Part shown: positions 1 to 11,206 of the stretch, one piece after another
Numbering within the stretch: position 1 is the stretch's first letter
How the letters are laid out: each line of letters opens with the position of its first letter
NCBI GenBank assembly: GCA_021495925.1
Contig: JAKEKT010000049.1
Location: 1-64,000, forward strand
Length of the DNA: 64,000 bases
Reading direction: 5' to 3'
Origin: Diplodia intermedia
Lineage: Eukaryota > Ascomycota > Dothideomycetes > Botryosphaeriales > Botryosphaeriaceae
Program-made: the position numbers and the translations under genes
The notes under the pieces: generated by a model
The model's input: only the letters and a program-made list of their open reading frames with translations
Databases searched by the model: none
Told to the model about the DNA's origin: nothing

Positions 1-1045
1 AGAGTAAGTAATTAAGAAAAATTCTCGCTTTAGCTTAGACTTCTTTTATTTATAGCTTAGTTTAGATAAAACTAAAGTTAATAATTTATTTTCTAGTTCT
101 TTTCTTCTATTTATACTCTCTTCTATACGTTTTTCTTTTAGAAAGAGCTTAGAAATTTTTCTTTTAAATCTAGAATAACTTCTTTAAAGTAGAATTCTTC
201 TCTTTTAAACTCTATTCTACTTCTCTTAGTATAGATAGAGGACTTCGAGGCTATAAATATAACTATAAAAAACTTTAAGAAATCTCTAGCTACGTTTATT
301 TCGCTATTAAGAATTACTATTTTAGAGTCTTCGATCTTCGAATTTATAAAAGAACTATTTATTCGAGAAGATCTACTTAAATAACGTACTCTAATAGTTA
401 TTTTAACTCTTTTAATAAAGAGAAAGAGTAAATTATCTATCTTTTACTTTATCTTTTACTAAGAAAGCGAGAGAAGTATAGTACTTTCGTTAAAAACTAC
501 GTAAGAGACTATTAATCGATCTCTTAGTCTTTTTATTATAGTCGCGAACCTCTTAAAGACTAGAAAAGAATAGAGATCTATTTTAGATCTAATCGAGATT
601 ATATAATAGTTTATCGAAATTAAAAGAATCGCGAATAAAGCTAACTCGATTCTCGCTACGTAGATACGGGCTCTAGAAAAGACCGCGATAGATCTTATAA
701 AAACTATAAGAATTCTCTTAAAGTCTATCGTCGTCTTTCTCTTAAAGTAGCTCTTATAAAGATTTATATACGCGAATACGTAATCGATTTGCTCTACGTA
801 AAGATCTATTATAGTATTAAGCTAGTTAACGTCTACGTATATCTCTATAATAATAAAGGCCTTAATAAACGTAAATAAGTTTATCTTCGTTTTAGAAAAA
901 AAGTAAAAGAACTCTACGTAAAAGACTTTTACGTCTAAGAAGACTATTCGCTAAGTAGTTCTTATTTTAGCTATAAAAATTAAAAATCTTTCGTTATTCG
1001 ATCTATATAACGTCTTTAATAAGATATTCTTAAACTAGCGAAATA
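1..1045 (+). mobile_element. LINE copy C, left part (end of 5' UTR and ORF1)
   Basis: Left fragment of a Tad1-like non-LTR retrotransposon. It aligns by eye with full-length copy G from about 13471 to 14514, and the conserved GAGTAAGTAATTAAG block of the 5' UTR is at the very start. The rest is ORF1 (gag-like, RNA-binding role in this class). It is heavily RIP-mutated: bases 1-540 contain no CA or TG, and ORF1 is full of TAA/TAG stops. The copy is broken at 1045 by Gypsy1 and resumes at 28912. Its first ~460 bp (relative to G) lie left of the window. Confidence 0.85.
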
Positions 1046-1826
1046 TTATAAATTCTAGAATATAAGAGCTTTATAACTTTAAGAACTAAAAGCCCGCACG
1101 AAAGAAAAGTATTATAAGAACTAATAAGTTTTACGAGTAATAAAGTCGTACGATTAGAAATCTCGTACGAAAAGAACGAGCGTAGAAAAATATAGCGTCT
1201 ATAAAACTAAGCTTAGATAGTAGCTAAAGCTCGTACGAAAAGAACGTCTATAAGAAAACTAGATAGAGTAGAAGACTATATATAATAAAAAGTTTATAGA
1301 GAAAGTAGAACTATAAAAATATAATAATCTAGTTAAATTATAGTCTCGTAAGAAATATAAGATCTAGAAAGTAGAAAATAGACGTAAGAATACGAATATA
1401 AGTAAAATAGTAGTTATATTCGCTTAGCACGTTAGAAGTTAAAATTCTAAAAGTTATTCGAAGTACTAATATTACGAAACGAAGACCTACTTAATAGATT
1501 AAAAGATTTAGTACTAATCTAAACTTCTAAATAATTTAAATATACGACTAATCTAATCTTAGCTATAATCTAGATTATAACTAGCTTTTTTATAGTATAT
1601 AGATATACTTTCTTAGCTAGTATCTTAACTCTTTATAGTTAACTTAAAGTTCTAATTTAAATTCTATTAATTTAGAAATAATCGACTTACTATATATTAT
1701 ATAATTACGTAATATCTTCTTATCTAATTCTTATTATTTCTCTCTTATCTCTTTAAGATAAACTCTTCGATTTAATCTATCTACTAAGTAACTTTAAAGC
1801 TTAGTAGAAGAAGTCTATCGTTATAC
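1046..1826 (+). repeat. Gypsy1 5' LTR
   Basis: Matches 28125-28905 over its whole length. It begins TTATAA and ends TTATAC; the partner ends TTATAT. The terminal TG/CA of a normal LTR are presumably altered by C-to-T change. It contains two exact 17-bp direct repeats (CTCGTACGAAAAGAACG at 1162-1178 and 1230-1246) and a degenerate third near 1091, which may be promoter or enhancer repeats. Right after it, near 1827, the primer-binding site would be expected, but no tRNA match can be judged because of RIP. Confidence 0.85.
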
Positions 1827-2059
1827 TTTAACTATTATTCTTATAAGAGAAGAAAGATAGTTAATATTTAAAATAAAAAAGTATTTCTAGTATAGAAATT
1901 ATAAATAAAGTAGTAATATAGACGTTTCTATAAGTAATAATCTCTAATAGTCTATAATAGTAGATCTATTTTAAATAATCTATAATATTTAGAATAGACT
2001 CGAATAGCTCTAGAACTAATTCCGCGAATAAAGCGAAGAAAATACTTAACTTAAAAGAG

Positions 2060-3169
2060 AGCTCGAAGCTTAATAATATTAATTTATATCTTTAATCGCG
2101 CCTACGAATACGCTAACTAGAAGATCTATAATAATATTCGCTACTATAGTTAAGATCTCGAAACCTAATCTATATTAAGAAAATCGTAAAAAGATATAGA
2201 AGTTTATTATCTAGCTTAATAACTATATTTACTTCTTCTATAGATAATTTACTAATAAGATAGAGAAGATACTTTACGCTAGTATCTTTCTATACGAATT
2301 CGTCGAGTAATAGTTTCGCCCGTATAAAAGAGAATACTAGAAAAAACTCTAAGTAAATTAAAGTAAAGCTATAATTAAGCTCTTTAATAACTACTAAGTC
2401 TTTATAAAAGCTCTTAAAGAAGCGTTCTTCGATCTAAATAAAGCTCGTCTAGCTACGCGTATTCTAATAAATATTAAATAGAAAGAATTAGTCTAGAACT
2501 ATACTACTTAGTTTTAAGATACGGTCTATCTCTTTATCGAGTAATATTTTAACGTAATCTTATAAACGTTCTACTACTAGAGACTAAAAGAAGAGATTAA
2601 GAATACTATAATCTACTAGAATAGATTTAAAGATCTATTTAGTCTTATCGCACTAGTCTAAAAAACGAACTAACGGTATAATAAATAATAATTCGATAAG
2701 AAACTTTATAAAGCTAATAGTATCTAATCGCGACGCTTACGTTATATATAGAAAGACGGCGACGCTATAAAGCTAGACGCCGCGTAATAAGAGTCTAAAG
2801 ATAAGAAATAAAATAATAAAAAGAGTAAGTATATATAATATAGAGAATAAATATTTTAGTAAAAGTTATAATTCGATAAGAAACTATATATTTACTACGG
2901 TAATAAATAAGATAGAATATATTACTATTTATATAATCTTAAGAAGAAGACACGTAATATCGCGGCTATTATTAGAGATAATTAAGAAGCTTAACGAAAG
3001 CTCTCTTTAATACTCTAGCTAGAAGAGATCGATTTATTTAAGAAGATTAATAGACGACGTAAAGTATTTAATATATCTAAACACGCTATACTTAGTTAGA
3101 TCGCGTACTATAACGATAATTATATTATCTATTAAAGCGATAAAGAAGCTACGAGATAGTATTTAAAAC
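2060..3169 (+). pseudogene. gag: Gypsy1 gag and start of protease region (broken)
   Basis: If TAA/TAG stops are read through, the frame has the look of a Ty3/Gypsy capsid domain: a run near 2230-2330 ending in KILYAS, the FIEQY-like stretch near 2535-2560, and a basic C-terminal part. A degenerate zinc-knuckle region follows near 2870-2930, where the expected Cys codons (TGY) now read Tyr (TAY), the change RIP makes. In the family, Gag packages element RNA in cytoplasmic particles. The frame has many stops and cannot be translated. LINE B interrupts downstream at 3183. Confidence 0.7.
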
Positions 3170-3182
3170 CTTAACTTATTTA
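3170..3182 (+). repeat. Target-site duplication of LINE B, left copy
   Basis: CTTAACTTATTTA here is repeated exactly at 22562-22574, straight after the (AAAT)n tail of LINE B. The 13-bp length matches the duplications of copies A, G, H and I. It proves B inserted into Gypsy1. Confidence 0.92.
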
Positions 3183-4857
3183 TATTATAATATATTTTCG
3201 AATTTAATTCTCGAGAATTACGCTAAGACTAATATCGTTCGAAAGCCCTTAATTTTCTTAGCTAGAATCTCGATTCTTAGCTTCGTAGACGTACGCGCTA
3301 TTACGTAGTATATAGAAGAAAAGATATTCTAGATAGTACTAGACTAGCTAAAGCTTCGTAGTCTTCTTTATTCTTAAAAATTACTTAAATTTATACTAAA
3401 TTATATATAGAGTATTATACGATACTAAGAAATTCGTTCTTAAATTTATATTACGATAGCTTCTTTCTACGTCTAAAAATTCTACTCTAAAGTCTACTAG
3501 AAGCCTCTTTCTTAGGCCTTACTAAAGAGTTTTATATATATAGATAATTTAATTAGTTTAAGCTTTACGCTAAGATATCTCTTAGTTTTTTAAAATCTTC
3601 GACGCTTATATTAGTCTTATCGGCCTCTTTGTTTACTTCTAGAGAGTAAGTAATTAAGAAAAACCTTCGCTTTAATCTAGACTTCTTTTATTTATAGCTT
3701 AGTTTAGACGAAACTAAAGTTAATAATTTATTTTCTAGTTCTTTTCTTCTATTTATATTCTCTTCTATACGTTTTTCTTTTAAAAAGAGCTTAGAAATTT
3801 TTCTTTTAAATTTAGAATAGCTTTTCTAGAGTAGAATTCTTCTTCTTTAAATTCTACTCTATTTCTCTTAGTATAGATAGAGGACTTCGAGACTATAAAT
3901 ATAACTATAGAAAACTTTAAGAAATTTCTAGCTACGTCTATCTCGCTATTAAGAATCGCTACTTCGAAGCCTTCGATCTTCGAATCTATAAAAGAACTAT
4001 TTATTCGAGAAGATCTACTTAAACGACGCGCTTTAATAGTTATCTTAACTTTTTTAATAAAGAGAAAGAGCGAATTATCTATCTTTCGCTTTATCTTTTA
4101 CTAAGAAAGCGAGAGAAGTATAGTACTTTTATTAAAAACTATATAAGAGACTATTAATTAATCTCTTAGTCTTCTTATTATAGCCGCGAACCTCTTAAAG
4201 ACTAGAAAAGAATAGAGATCTATTTTAGATTTAATTAAGATTATATAATAGTTTATTAAAATCGAAAGAACTATAAATAAAGCCGGCTTAATTTTCGCTA
4301 CGTAAATACGAGTTCTAAAAAAGACCGCGATAGACCTCGCGAAAACTATAAGAATTCTCTTAAAGTCTATCGTCGCTTCTCTCTTAAAGTAGCTTTTATA
4401 AAAGTCTACGTACGCGAATACGTAACTAGTTCGCTTTACGTAGAGATCTATTATAGTATTAAGCTAGCTAATATTTACGTACGTCTCTATAATAATAAAG
4501 ACTCTAATAAACGTAGACGAGTTTATCTTCGTCTTAAAGAAAAAGTAGAAGAACCTTACGTAGAAGACTTTCGCGTCTAAGAAAACTACTCGCTAAGTAG
4601 TTCTTATCTTAGCTATAAAAATTAAAAATCTCTTATCGTTTAGCCTATATAACGTCTTTAATAAGATATTCTTAAACTAGCGAAATAAGAATAAGTCTAT
4701 TATTACTATAATCTCTCTTTCTTTAAAAAAGAATTTTATTCTTATCGCGTACGAGTTCTTCTTCGTCGAATTTCTTTTAAAGAATAAGACTATAATTAAC
4801 TAGATTATTTTTACTTAGTCGATTATAAAGAACCGCACGTAGTTTAAAGTAGTAGTA
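3183..4857 (+). pseudogene. LINE B 5' UTR and ORF1 (first part)
   Basis: The 5' UTR runs from 3183 to about 3700, with the AGCTAGAATC hairpin near 3260-3282 and the GAGTAAGTAATTAAG block at 3643. ORF1, probably starting near 3860-3880, follows and is stopped at many TAA/TAG codons. ORF1 of this family encodes a gag-like nucleic-acid-binding protein. The frame is cut at 4857 by insertion of copy A and resumes at 11207. Confidence 0.75.
4844..4857 (+). repeat. Target-site duplication of LINE A, left copy
   Basis: TTAAAGTAGTAGTA here is identical to 11193-11206. The interrupted sequence matches continuous copy G at about 14674-14688, so the host site is known to be unbroken elsewhere. Confidence 0.93.
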
Positions 4858-4935
4858 TTTATTATTTATTTATTTAGTTTAACGTCCCTCTAGAGTCTTA
4901 GACTATTAGAGATAGGACCCCTCTAGAGGGATCCG
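4858..4935 (-). other. LINE A 3' end: (AAAT)n tail and terminal hairpin
   Basis: In element orientation the last bases are ACTAAATAAATAAATAATAAA preceded by two inverted CCCTCTAGAG/CTCTAGAGGG arms (about 4890-4899 and 4920-4930) around a loop holding CTCTAATAGTCTAAGA. The same arms are found at the 3' end of B, D, G, H, I, J and K. A 3' stem-loop is the feature by which many LINE reverse transcriptases recognise their RNA, so this is the likely recognition site (inference). Confidence 0.7.
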
Positions 4936-5262
4936 CTTCTATCTACATATCTAAATACATGCATGCCGGGGGAAATTCTAGAAGAGTACTAGGAACGGTA
5001 CGCTTAAAAGCTTAAGAAGAAATAGAGAGCGTGTAAAAAGTTAAGAAAATAAAGAAAACGAAGCGAGACCTTAAAGGGCGATAAAATTAGAGATAAAAAG
5101 TGTAGTAAGTAAGCCCTCTTCTTAGAGAGGGCCTCCCCGGCTAGTTAGATCCGTTTAGCTTTCTTCTGTCGAAGACCGGTACTCGCTTACTATTTATTAT
5201 AACTAGCCGGAGCATTACTACTAGTAAACTAGCTGCACAACCCTACTCCCAAATCTAGATGG

Positions 5263-5362
5263 AAAAGGGCCCTAAATAGAGGTTACTCGACCGGGATTCG
5301 AATCCCGGCTTTTTAGCCCCGTTAGCTTGATTACCAACTGCACTAGGCAGCCGTAGATACTA
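5263..5362 (-). other. tRNA-like Pol III promoter module in the LINE A 3' UTR
   Basis: On the minus strand there is an A box, TAGTGCAGTTGG (5345 down to 5334), fully matching TRGYNNANNNG. About 30 bases later there is a B-box-like GGATTCGAATCC inside a perfect 14-bp palindrome, and then TTTT (complement of 5263-5266). This is the layout of a tRNA gene or the head of a SINE. The acceptor and D stems do not fold into a canonical tRNA, so it is tRNA-derived rather than a working tRNA gene. Copies G and K carry the same module in the same place. Confidence 0.6.
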
Positions 5363-5540
5363 GTAGCAACGGCTACTTTAGCTTAAATATCCGCCATTTG
5401 GCCGTTTCCCTACGGTTCTCGCCCGTTTTTGCTCCAAATCGAACGCGGCGAGAGCGCCGAGAACGAGAAGAAGCTAAAGAAGAGAATAAAAGAAAGAAAA
5501 TATAGAAAATAAGTATAAACAAGCGTATGGCGATACGTAT

Positions 5541-8500
5541 TTAGACCTCGTTAGGCAAGTCGTTTAACTGCCACCGTCTAGTAGCAATCTTTATTTGTTC
5601 TAAGAACTTAGCCGTTAAGCTAGCTTCTAGAGCCGAGAAAAAGAGATCCGGTAGTTCGAGTCGATTCTTCTTTAGCCCGTCTTTTAAGAGAACCCGGGGG
5701 TTTCTATAAAGAGGATAGAAGAGAAGTAAATAACGTAATATCTATCTAGCCGTACGGCTACACCTACACTAGTCGTTTTCGGCGTGGTCGAGGCGGTAAA
5801 GATAGAACTTAAAGTATCCGTATCCTATCTTTAGCTAGTAAAAGGCGGAGGCTATTTCTCTAACTTTCGTAGGAGATTTAAGCCGCCGCCCTACCTCTAA
5901 ACCGAAGGTGCGTTTATAGGGCGAGTCCGCCGCCGATTTAAGCTTCTTTTCCCACTCTTCGTAGGTCTCCTACTTAACCTTGCTTTGATAGAAGCTTAGA
6001 GAAGTAGAAGCCCTTCTACTAGAATACTTCGTAGCGCTTTTAGCGAGCCGATCGGCGTACTCGTTATCTAGAACGTTCTTATGGCCGGGGTATCATTCTA
6101 GAGAGACGGTATTTCCTCTATCCCTTAGCTTTTTAGCTAGACTAATAGCCCGAACCTATCGACCTTATTCGGGCGTATTAGAGGGCTTCTTTAGCCTTAG
6201 AATCGCGGCCTAGTTATCCGCGTAGATTCTTATATTCTTATCGTAGACCCGACTTCTAACGGCGTAGTTAAGGGCCATTACTAGCCCTTCTACCTCGCCA
6301 TTATATACTAGATTCTCCGAACCGAGGTTCTTATAAATCCAGCGCATCGGGTCCTCTTTAGATTAGCTAAAGTCGAAAACTACTACCCCGACGCCTACAT
6401 TTCCACCCGGAGATAGAACGGAAGCGTCGGAGTAGATAGCTATTCGATTAGAGGGTACCCCTTTAATATCGAGTGCGTGGGCCGAGGCCTACCTCTCTTT
6501 ATTTAGGGGGCTAACCGTAGCCGTGTAGAGAAGGTCGGTAGCCTACGATAGAAAGTAGAAGAGGTCGACTTCTTCTAAGAGAGTAGATTGCTTTCTAAGA
6601 AGAAGCTTAATCTTCTCTAACTACGTAGGCGTCTCTATTTCCCGTTAGTCTAGGTTTATCTTCTCTAGTTCGATTCGAAGAAGGTGGAATTCTTCGAGTA
6701 AATTCGTTCTAAGAGCGTATTTTCGTAACCGCTCGTTTAGACGAATGTTCGCTGGTGGGATTCCACTCTCTATTTCTAAAGAAAGTATAGGGGCGGTTTT
6801 AAAAACCCCTAGAATCTTCCGTAGAGCAAGATTCTAAAGGACTCGTAATTAACGGGTAAACCGCCCCTAGTTTTTCTAGTAGATTTCGGAGCCGTAGTCT
6901 ACGACCGTAGTTACGTAAGCTAAATAAAGCTGGCGAACTACGTAGAGAAAGAGCCCCCTCTCGATGTTAGCAAGTCTAGAGAGACGATAGAAGGCCGAAC
7001 GGGCCTAGCTAATTCTTTTAGACACGTGCGTCTTAAAGGTAAACCCGTAGTCGAAGTAAATTTCTAGCCACTTAATCTAATCCTTAGATTCTACTACATC
7101 CCCCGTAGGTAATATAATAGAGACCGAGCGGGGTTCCGAGTTCTCTTTAAAAGAACGGGCAAAGTGTATAAGCTTCGTCTTCTTAAGATCGAATTCGATA
7201 TGGTTTTCGTAGCCTCGCGTAAAGAGTCTTTTCGCCTTCTTCTCTAGTATTCTTTTATTACTCTTCTAGCTACCGGAGCTAGCTATCATAGCAACATCGT
7301 CGATATAAGAGAGAAAAGAAGCCTTAGAGGCGGAAAACATCTCTTAAAGATAGATTAAGAAGAGAATAGGTGAAACCGGGCTTTCTTATAAAATACCCGT
7401 CTCGATCGGGCTAAACTCTTCTTTCTCTCCGTTAAACGCGAGGCTTAATGTTCGTATAGATATAAACGACTTTACCCACGCGAGTAGGTTAATCGGTATG
7501 CCAATTCGAGCTATTATAGCTAGAAGTTGTTCTTCGGCCACGTGATTAAAGGCGCTTTTTACATCGAGAAAAAGCACGAAGGTTTTACGTTTAAGACGGC
7601 GGTTCTCCTCTACTTTATTCGATAAAAGCATTGCGGTATCGATCGCGGATTTCTTTAACCTTCCCCTAATTTAAGTGTGGTGAAGAAGATCGGAGGTCTC
7701 CGCTAAATAGCCTAGTCTTTTAGCCGTAATCCGTTCTAGTACTTTCCCGAGGTAATTAAGAAGAGAAATAATACGATAGAACTTTAGGTCCGCGGTATCG
7801 CTCTTTTTCTTACTTAGAATTGCCCCGGTAGCCGTACGCCAGCCCGTAGGATGATATCCATAGGCGAATAGCGTAGAAAAAACCTTATTAAAGGCGCCGG
7901 GCTTCGCTCTAAACGCATAAGTAATAATCTCTTACGTAATAGCGTCTGGTCCCGGCGTTTTTTCTTTAATTTGCGTAGAGCACGCATCCTCGATTTCCCT
8001 TAAACTAAGCTCCGGCCAGTCCCAGCGTTTAGGGACGTAGCTTTGCTAGTTAAAGAGGGCGGTAGAAGGAGGCGGCGGGAAGAGCCCCTTTCTAAGAGCT
8101 AAATATTTTCCCTTAAAACTACCTTCTAGGCGCTTTCTCGCATGCGTGTCGTGGCTAATCTCTAGGATTCTAGCATGCGTTCTAGGCTTAGTATAAGCCA
8201 TAGCCTTAAAGATAGTCTCGAAGGTTTCTTTTTCTAGAAAAGAATTCTAGTGTTCGCGTTTAGCCCTCTTAACCGCTTCGAAGTAGGTATTTCGGCTGTT
8301 TAAGTATCTCCGCTTATTCTCTTCCGTGCGTAGAGATTTAAAGGCGTCGGCCTCTCTTCGTAGTCGTCTCCGTTCTTCTAAGAGCTCGTCCGACTACTAC
8401 GGTTTAGATCGGGCTCCTAGTTTTAATCGGGGAATAGAAAGGTCCGCCGCGGTAGATATAGCCTAGTTAAGGCTTGCCTCTAGAGCATCTAACGCGGGTA

Positions 8501-9392
8501 TTTAGCGGATCGAACCTTCTATTAAGTTTCTAGAGACATCTTTCGGCAAGGGGTTTAATTCTAAGCTTTTTAGGGCCTCGAATACCATCGTCCTTGCCTA
8601 TTGTTTAAAGATTTTCTAAAACTTAGGCCAGTCGGCCTTTCCCGTATTAAATCTAGCGGTAGTAACTACCGTAGAGGGTCCCGTATAGCCTGCCGGTTCT
8701 AGACTAAATAGAATTACCTTGTGATCGAAGTCGAAGTCCGTAATCGTTTGCCAGTCGGTAATTCTATTAGCTAAAGCCGGCGTAGCTAGCGTAAGGTCGA
8801 TAACCGTCTCTCTCTCTAGATAGGGGCGGTAAAAGGTGCCTTCTTCTTCTTCGTTTAGAAGAGATAGGTTGTTTTCTTCGAACCATTCGACTAGCCGATT
8901 AGCGCCAGACGAGGGGGGAGATTCCGGATCCCACTAGAGATGATAAATGTTAAAATCCCCGGCAACTATAGCCTGCGTTCTAAGGGGTTGCCATTGCAGA
9001 ACGCGTTCTAGAGTATATCGGGAATCGTTACCCGTTTAATCCTTCTAGTTATATAAGTTAAGCAGCTTAAACTTAGACCTGCGCTGCTCTATACTTAAAA
9101 CCATTAGGTCGGGACTTTACTAGAATCCGGCCTCTAAATTCACCTCTGTTCCCCTAAGAAAGCGGGAAACGTAGGTTAATATTCGAGGCCTTAGATCGGA
9201 AGAATAGACCGATAGAATTTAAACGAACGAGGGGTGATTAATCGACCGAAAGCCCGAGTTCTCGTAGAGTAAGATATACGGTTCTTAGCATAGAATAAGG
9301 TCTATCTTTAACTCTACTACGATGTCTAGAATGGATTCCGTTACCGGAATACTTCTATTTAAGTTGGCTTATAGAACTCGTAAAGAACTCAT
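5541..9392 (-). pseudogene. LINE A ORF2: endonuclease, reverse transcriptase, RNase H (stops in frame)
   Basis: Encodes the LINE replicase that nicks the target and copies element RNA in place. The start ATG (9392-9390) follows ORF1's stop by 11 nt. The APE endonuclease opens with LRVL-ANLNRS and has IQEPY, GDFN (8960-8949) and FDHK. RT contains FVLFLDVKSAFNHV (within the open stretch 7386-7631) and an intact YIDD (7307-7296). RNase H (about 6445-5990) has SDAS, GEVEG, YADN and NEYADRLAK. A C-terminal Cys-x-Cys cluster lies near 5780. The usual length of about 1284 codons is kept. About twenty TAG/TAA codons stand where Gln or Trp is expected, all explained by RIP; few or no frameshifts were noticed. 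Confidence 0.88.
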
Positions 9393-9403
9393 TAAAAACG
9401 GGT

Positions 9404-10678
9404 TTATTTAGAGTTCTTTAGGGCGTTTCTTGGCCCTTTAAGCTTTTTAGTCTTGCAGAAGACGCTACCAATAAAGAAGCGCCTCGAGATAGCCTAGCGG
9501 GCCTCGTCTTCGGTCTCGAAGACTAGAACGAGCGAGGATCGTAGCCGTTCTTCTCTTATCGCCTCCGGCGTAAGCTAGTAGGGGGTGCCGATAACCTTAA
9601 ACCCGGGGTTAAAGATGGCGACTTCGAATCGAATAACCTCTCTAAACTCCTCGCGAGAGAGGGTAGAGAAGTCCCGCGTAGGCACGCCGTGCGCTACTAC
9701 TTTAAACCACGTGCGGTTCTTCGTAATCGACCGGGTAGAAATAACCTAGTTAATTATAGCCTTATTCTTTAAAAGAAATTCGGCGGAGAAGGGCTCGCAC
9801 GCGGTAAGAACGAGATTCTTTTTCGGGGAAAGAGAGACCGTAGTAATAACGGGCTCGTTCTTATTTCGCTAGTTCGAGAATGCCTTATTAAAGGCGTTAC
9901 GTAGGCCGAGCGGCGAGAGGTCCCCGATCTTCGTAGCCGAGGTAAGAACTACTTAGCGGGTAGTCTTCTTAGGCGCGGAAGTCTTCTATACGGGGTTCTT
10001 CTGCTTTTTCCCTAAAACGGGGGTAAACCCGTCCGCGTTTACCGGGGCTTTTACCGCTGCAGAGGCGTACGTAGGCGTCGGCTAGCTCGGCACTATAATA
10101 GGTCTTTACGTAGAGCGAACCGATTACGTATTCGCGTGTATAGGCCCCTACGAGGGCTGCTTCGAGAAGGGGGCGGCGATAGGCTTCGAGAGGGTTCTCG
10201 TAGTTTTCGTAAGATCTGCCGCGGTCTTTTCTAGGGCCCGTACCTAGATAGCGAGAATCGAGCCGGCTTTATCCGCGGTTCTTTCGGTTTCGATAAACTA
10301 TCGCATAATCTCGATTAGATCTAAAATAGATCTTTATTCTTTTCTAGTCTTCGAGAGGTTCGCGGCTATGACGAGAAGACTAAGAGACTAATCGATAGCC
10401 TCTTACGTAGTTTTCGGCGGAAGTACTATACTCTCCTCGCTTTCTTCGTAGTAGGTAAAGCGAGAGGTAGATAATCCGCTCTTTCTCTTTATCGAAGGGG
10501 TCGGAACAACCATCGGGGCGCGCCGTTTAAGTAGGCCCCCTCGAACGAATAGTTCTTTCGTAGATTCGGGGGCCGACGGCCCCGGGGTAGCGATCCTCGA
10601 TAGCGGAGTAGGCGTAGTTGGGGGTTTCTCGAAGTTTTCTATAGCCGTATTTATGGCCTCGGAGTCCTCTACCTGCAC
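9404..10678 (-). pseudogene. LINE A ORF1: gag-like protein (broken)
   Basis: About 425 codons ending at TAA (9406-9404), 11 nt ahead of ORF2. The N-terminal part is open from 10678 to 10403 and rich in Pro, Ser and Glu. The C-terminal part (about 9760-9420) has NRTWFKVVAHGVPT, then LVLVFETEDEA and RRFFIGSVFCKTKKLKGP, the arrangement seen in gag-like ORF1 proteins of fungal LINEs. No CCHC knuckle follows, which differs from many Tad1 relatives. The upper end is a GTG codon chosen only because the frame is continuous; the frame runs upstream with one TAG, and the true start is not resolved. In the family, ORF1p coats element RNA. Confidence 0.7.
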
Positions 10679-11192
10679 TAAGAGGGGTAGGGTAGAGTTC
10701 GAGGGGGGAGAATCCTGCTCCGAAGGAGCTATTCTAGGTCCGAAAGAAGAATTTCTAAGCTCTTTCTAAAAGAAAAACGTGAAGGGGGAGTATAAATAGA
10801 AGAAGAAGACTAGAAAATAAATCACCGGCTTTAGTTTCGTCTAAACTAAGCCGTAAATAAAAGAAGCCCGGGCCGAAGCGGGGGTTTTTTCTTAATCACT
10901 TGCTCTTTAGAAGTGAACGAAGGGGCCGATGGGGCCGACACGGACGTTAGAGGTTCCGGGAGGCCGAGGAATGTCTTAGCGCAAAGTTCGGGCCGATTAG
11001 ATTATCTGTGCACGCAAAACTCTTTAGTGAGGCCTAAGAAAGGGGGCTTCTAGTAGACTTTAAAGTAGAATTCCCGGGCGTAGGGAGAAGCTATCGCAAT
11101 GCAACTTCGGGAGCGAATTTCTTAGTACCGTGCGGTACTCTATGTGCAATCTGGTGCAAATTCGAGTGATTTTCGAGGGTAGAGGGGGCTGC
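10679..11192 (-). other. LINE A 5' UTR
   Basis: About 500 bases, G+C-richer than the surroundings, matching 13188-13700 of copy G. It holds the conserved block read as GTGATTAAGAAAAAACCCCC on the minus strand (about 10905-10886). No convincing gene is present. In LINEs this region carries the internal promoter. Confidence 0.6.
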
Positions 11193-11206
11193 TTAAAGTA
11201 GTAGTA
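11193..11206 (+). repeat. Target-site duplication of LINE A, right copy
   Basis: Exact repeat of 4844-4857; LINE B sequence resumes immediately after it. Confidence 0.93.

Larger units (their letters stand above)
4858..11192 (-). mobile_element. LINE copy A, nearly full length, best-preserved copy
   Basis: A 6335-bp Tad1-like LINE on the minus strand, bounded by exact 14-bp duplications. The 3' tail is at the left end (TTTATTATTTATTTATTTAG) and the 5' end at 11192. Compared with copy G it lacks about 175 bp at the 5' end, the mild 5' truncation typical of target-primed reverse transcription. It is the least RIP-mutated element fully inside the window: CpA and TpG are still frequent and reverse-transcriptase, endonuclease and RNase H motifs are readable. 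Stops in ORF2 mean it is probably not autonomous. Confidence 0.93.

Noticed and set aside
5263..5362. A working tRNA gene
   Set aside because: A and B boxes fit, but no 7-bp acceptor pairing and no normal D stem could be built; other copies mutate freely, so it is tRNA-derived only.
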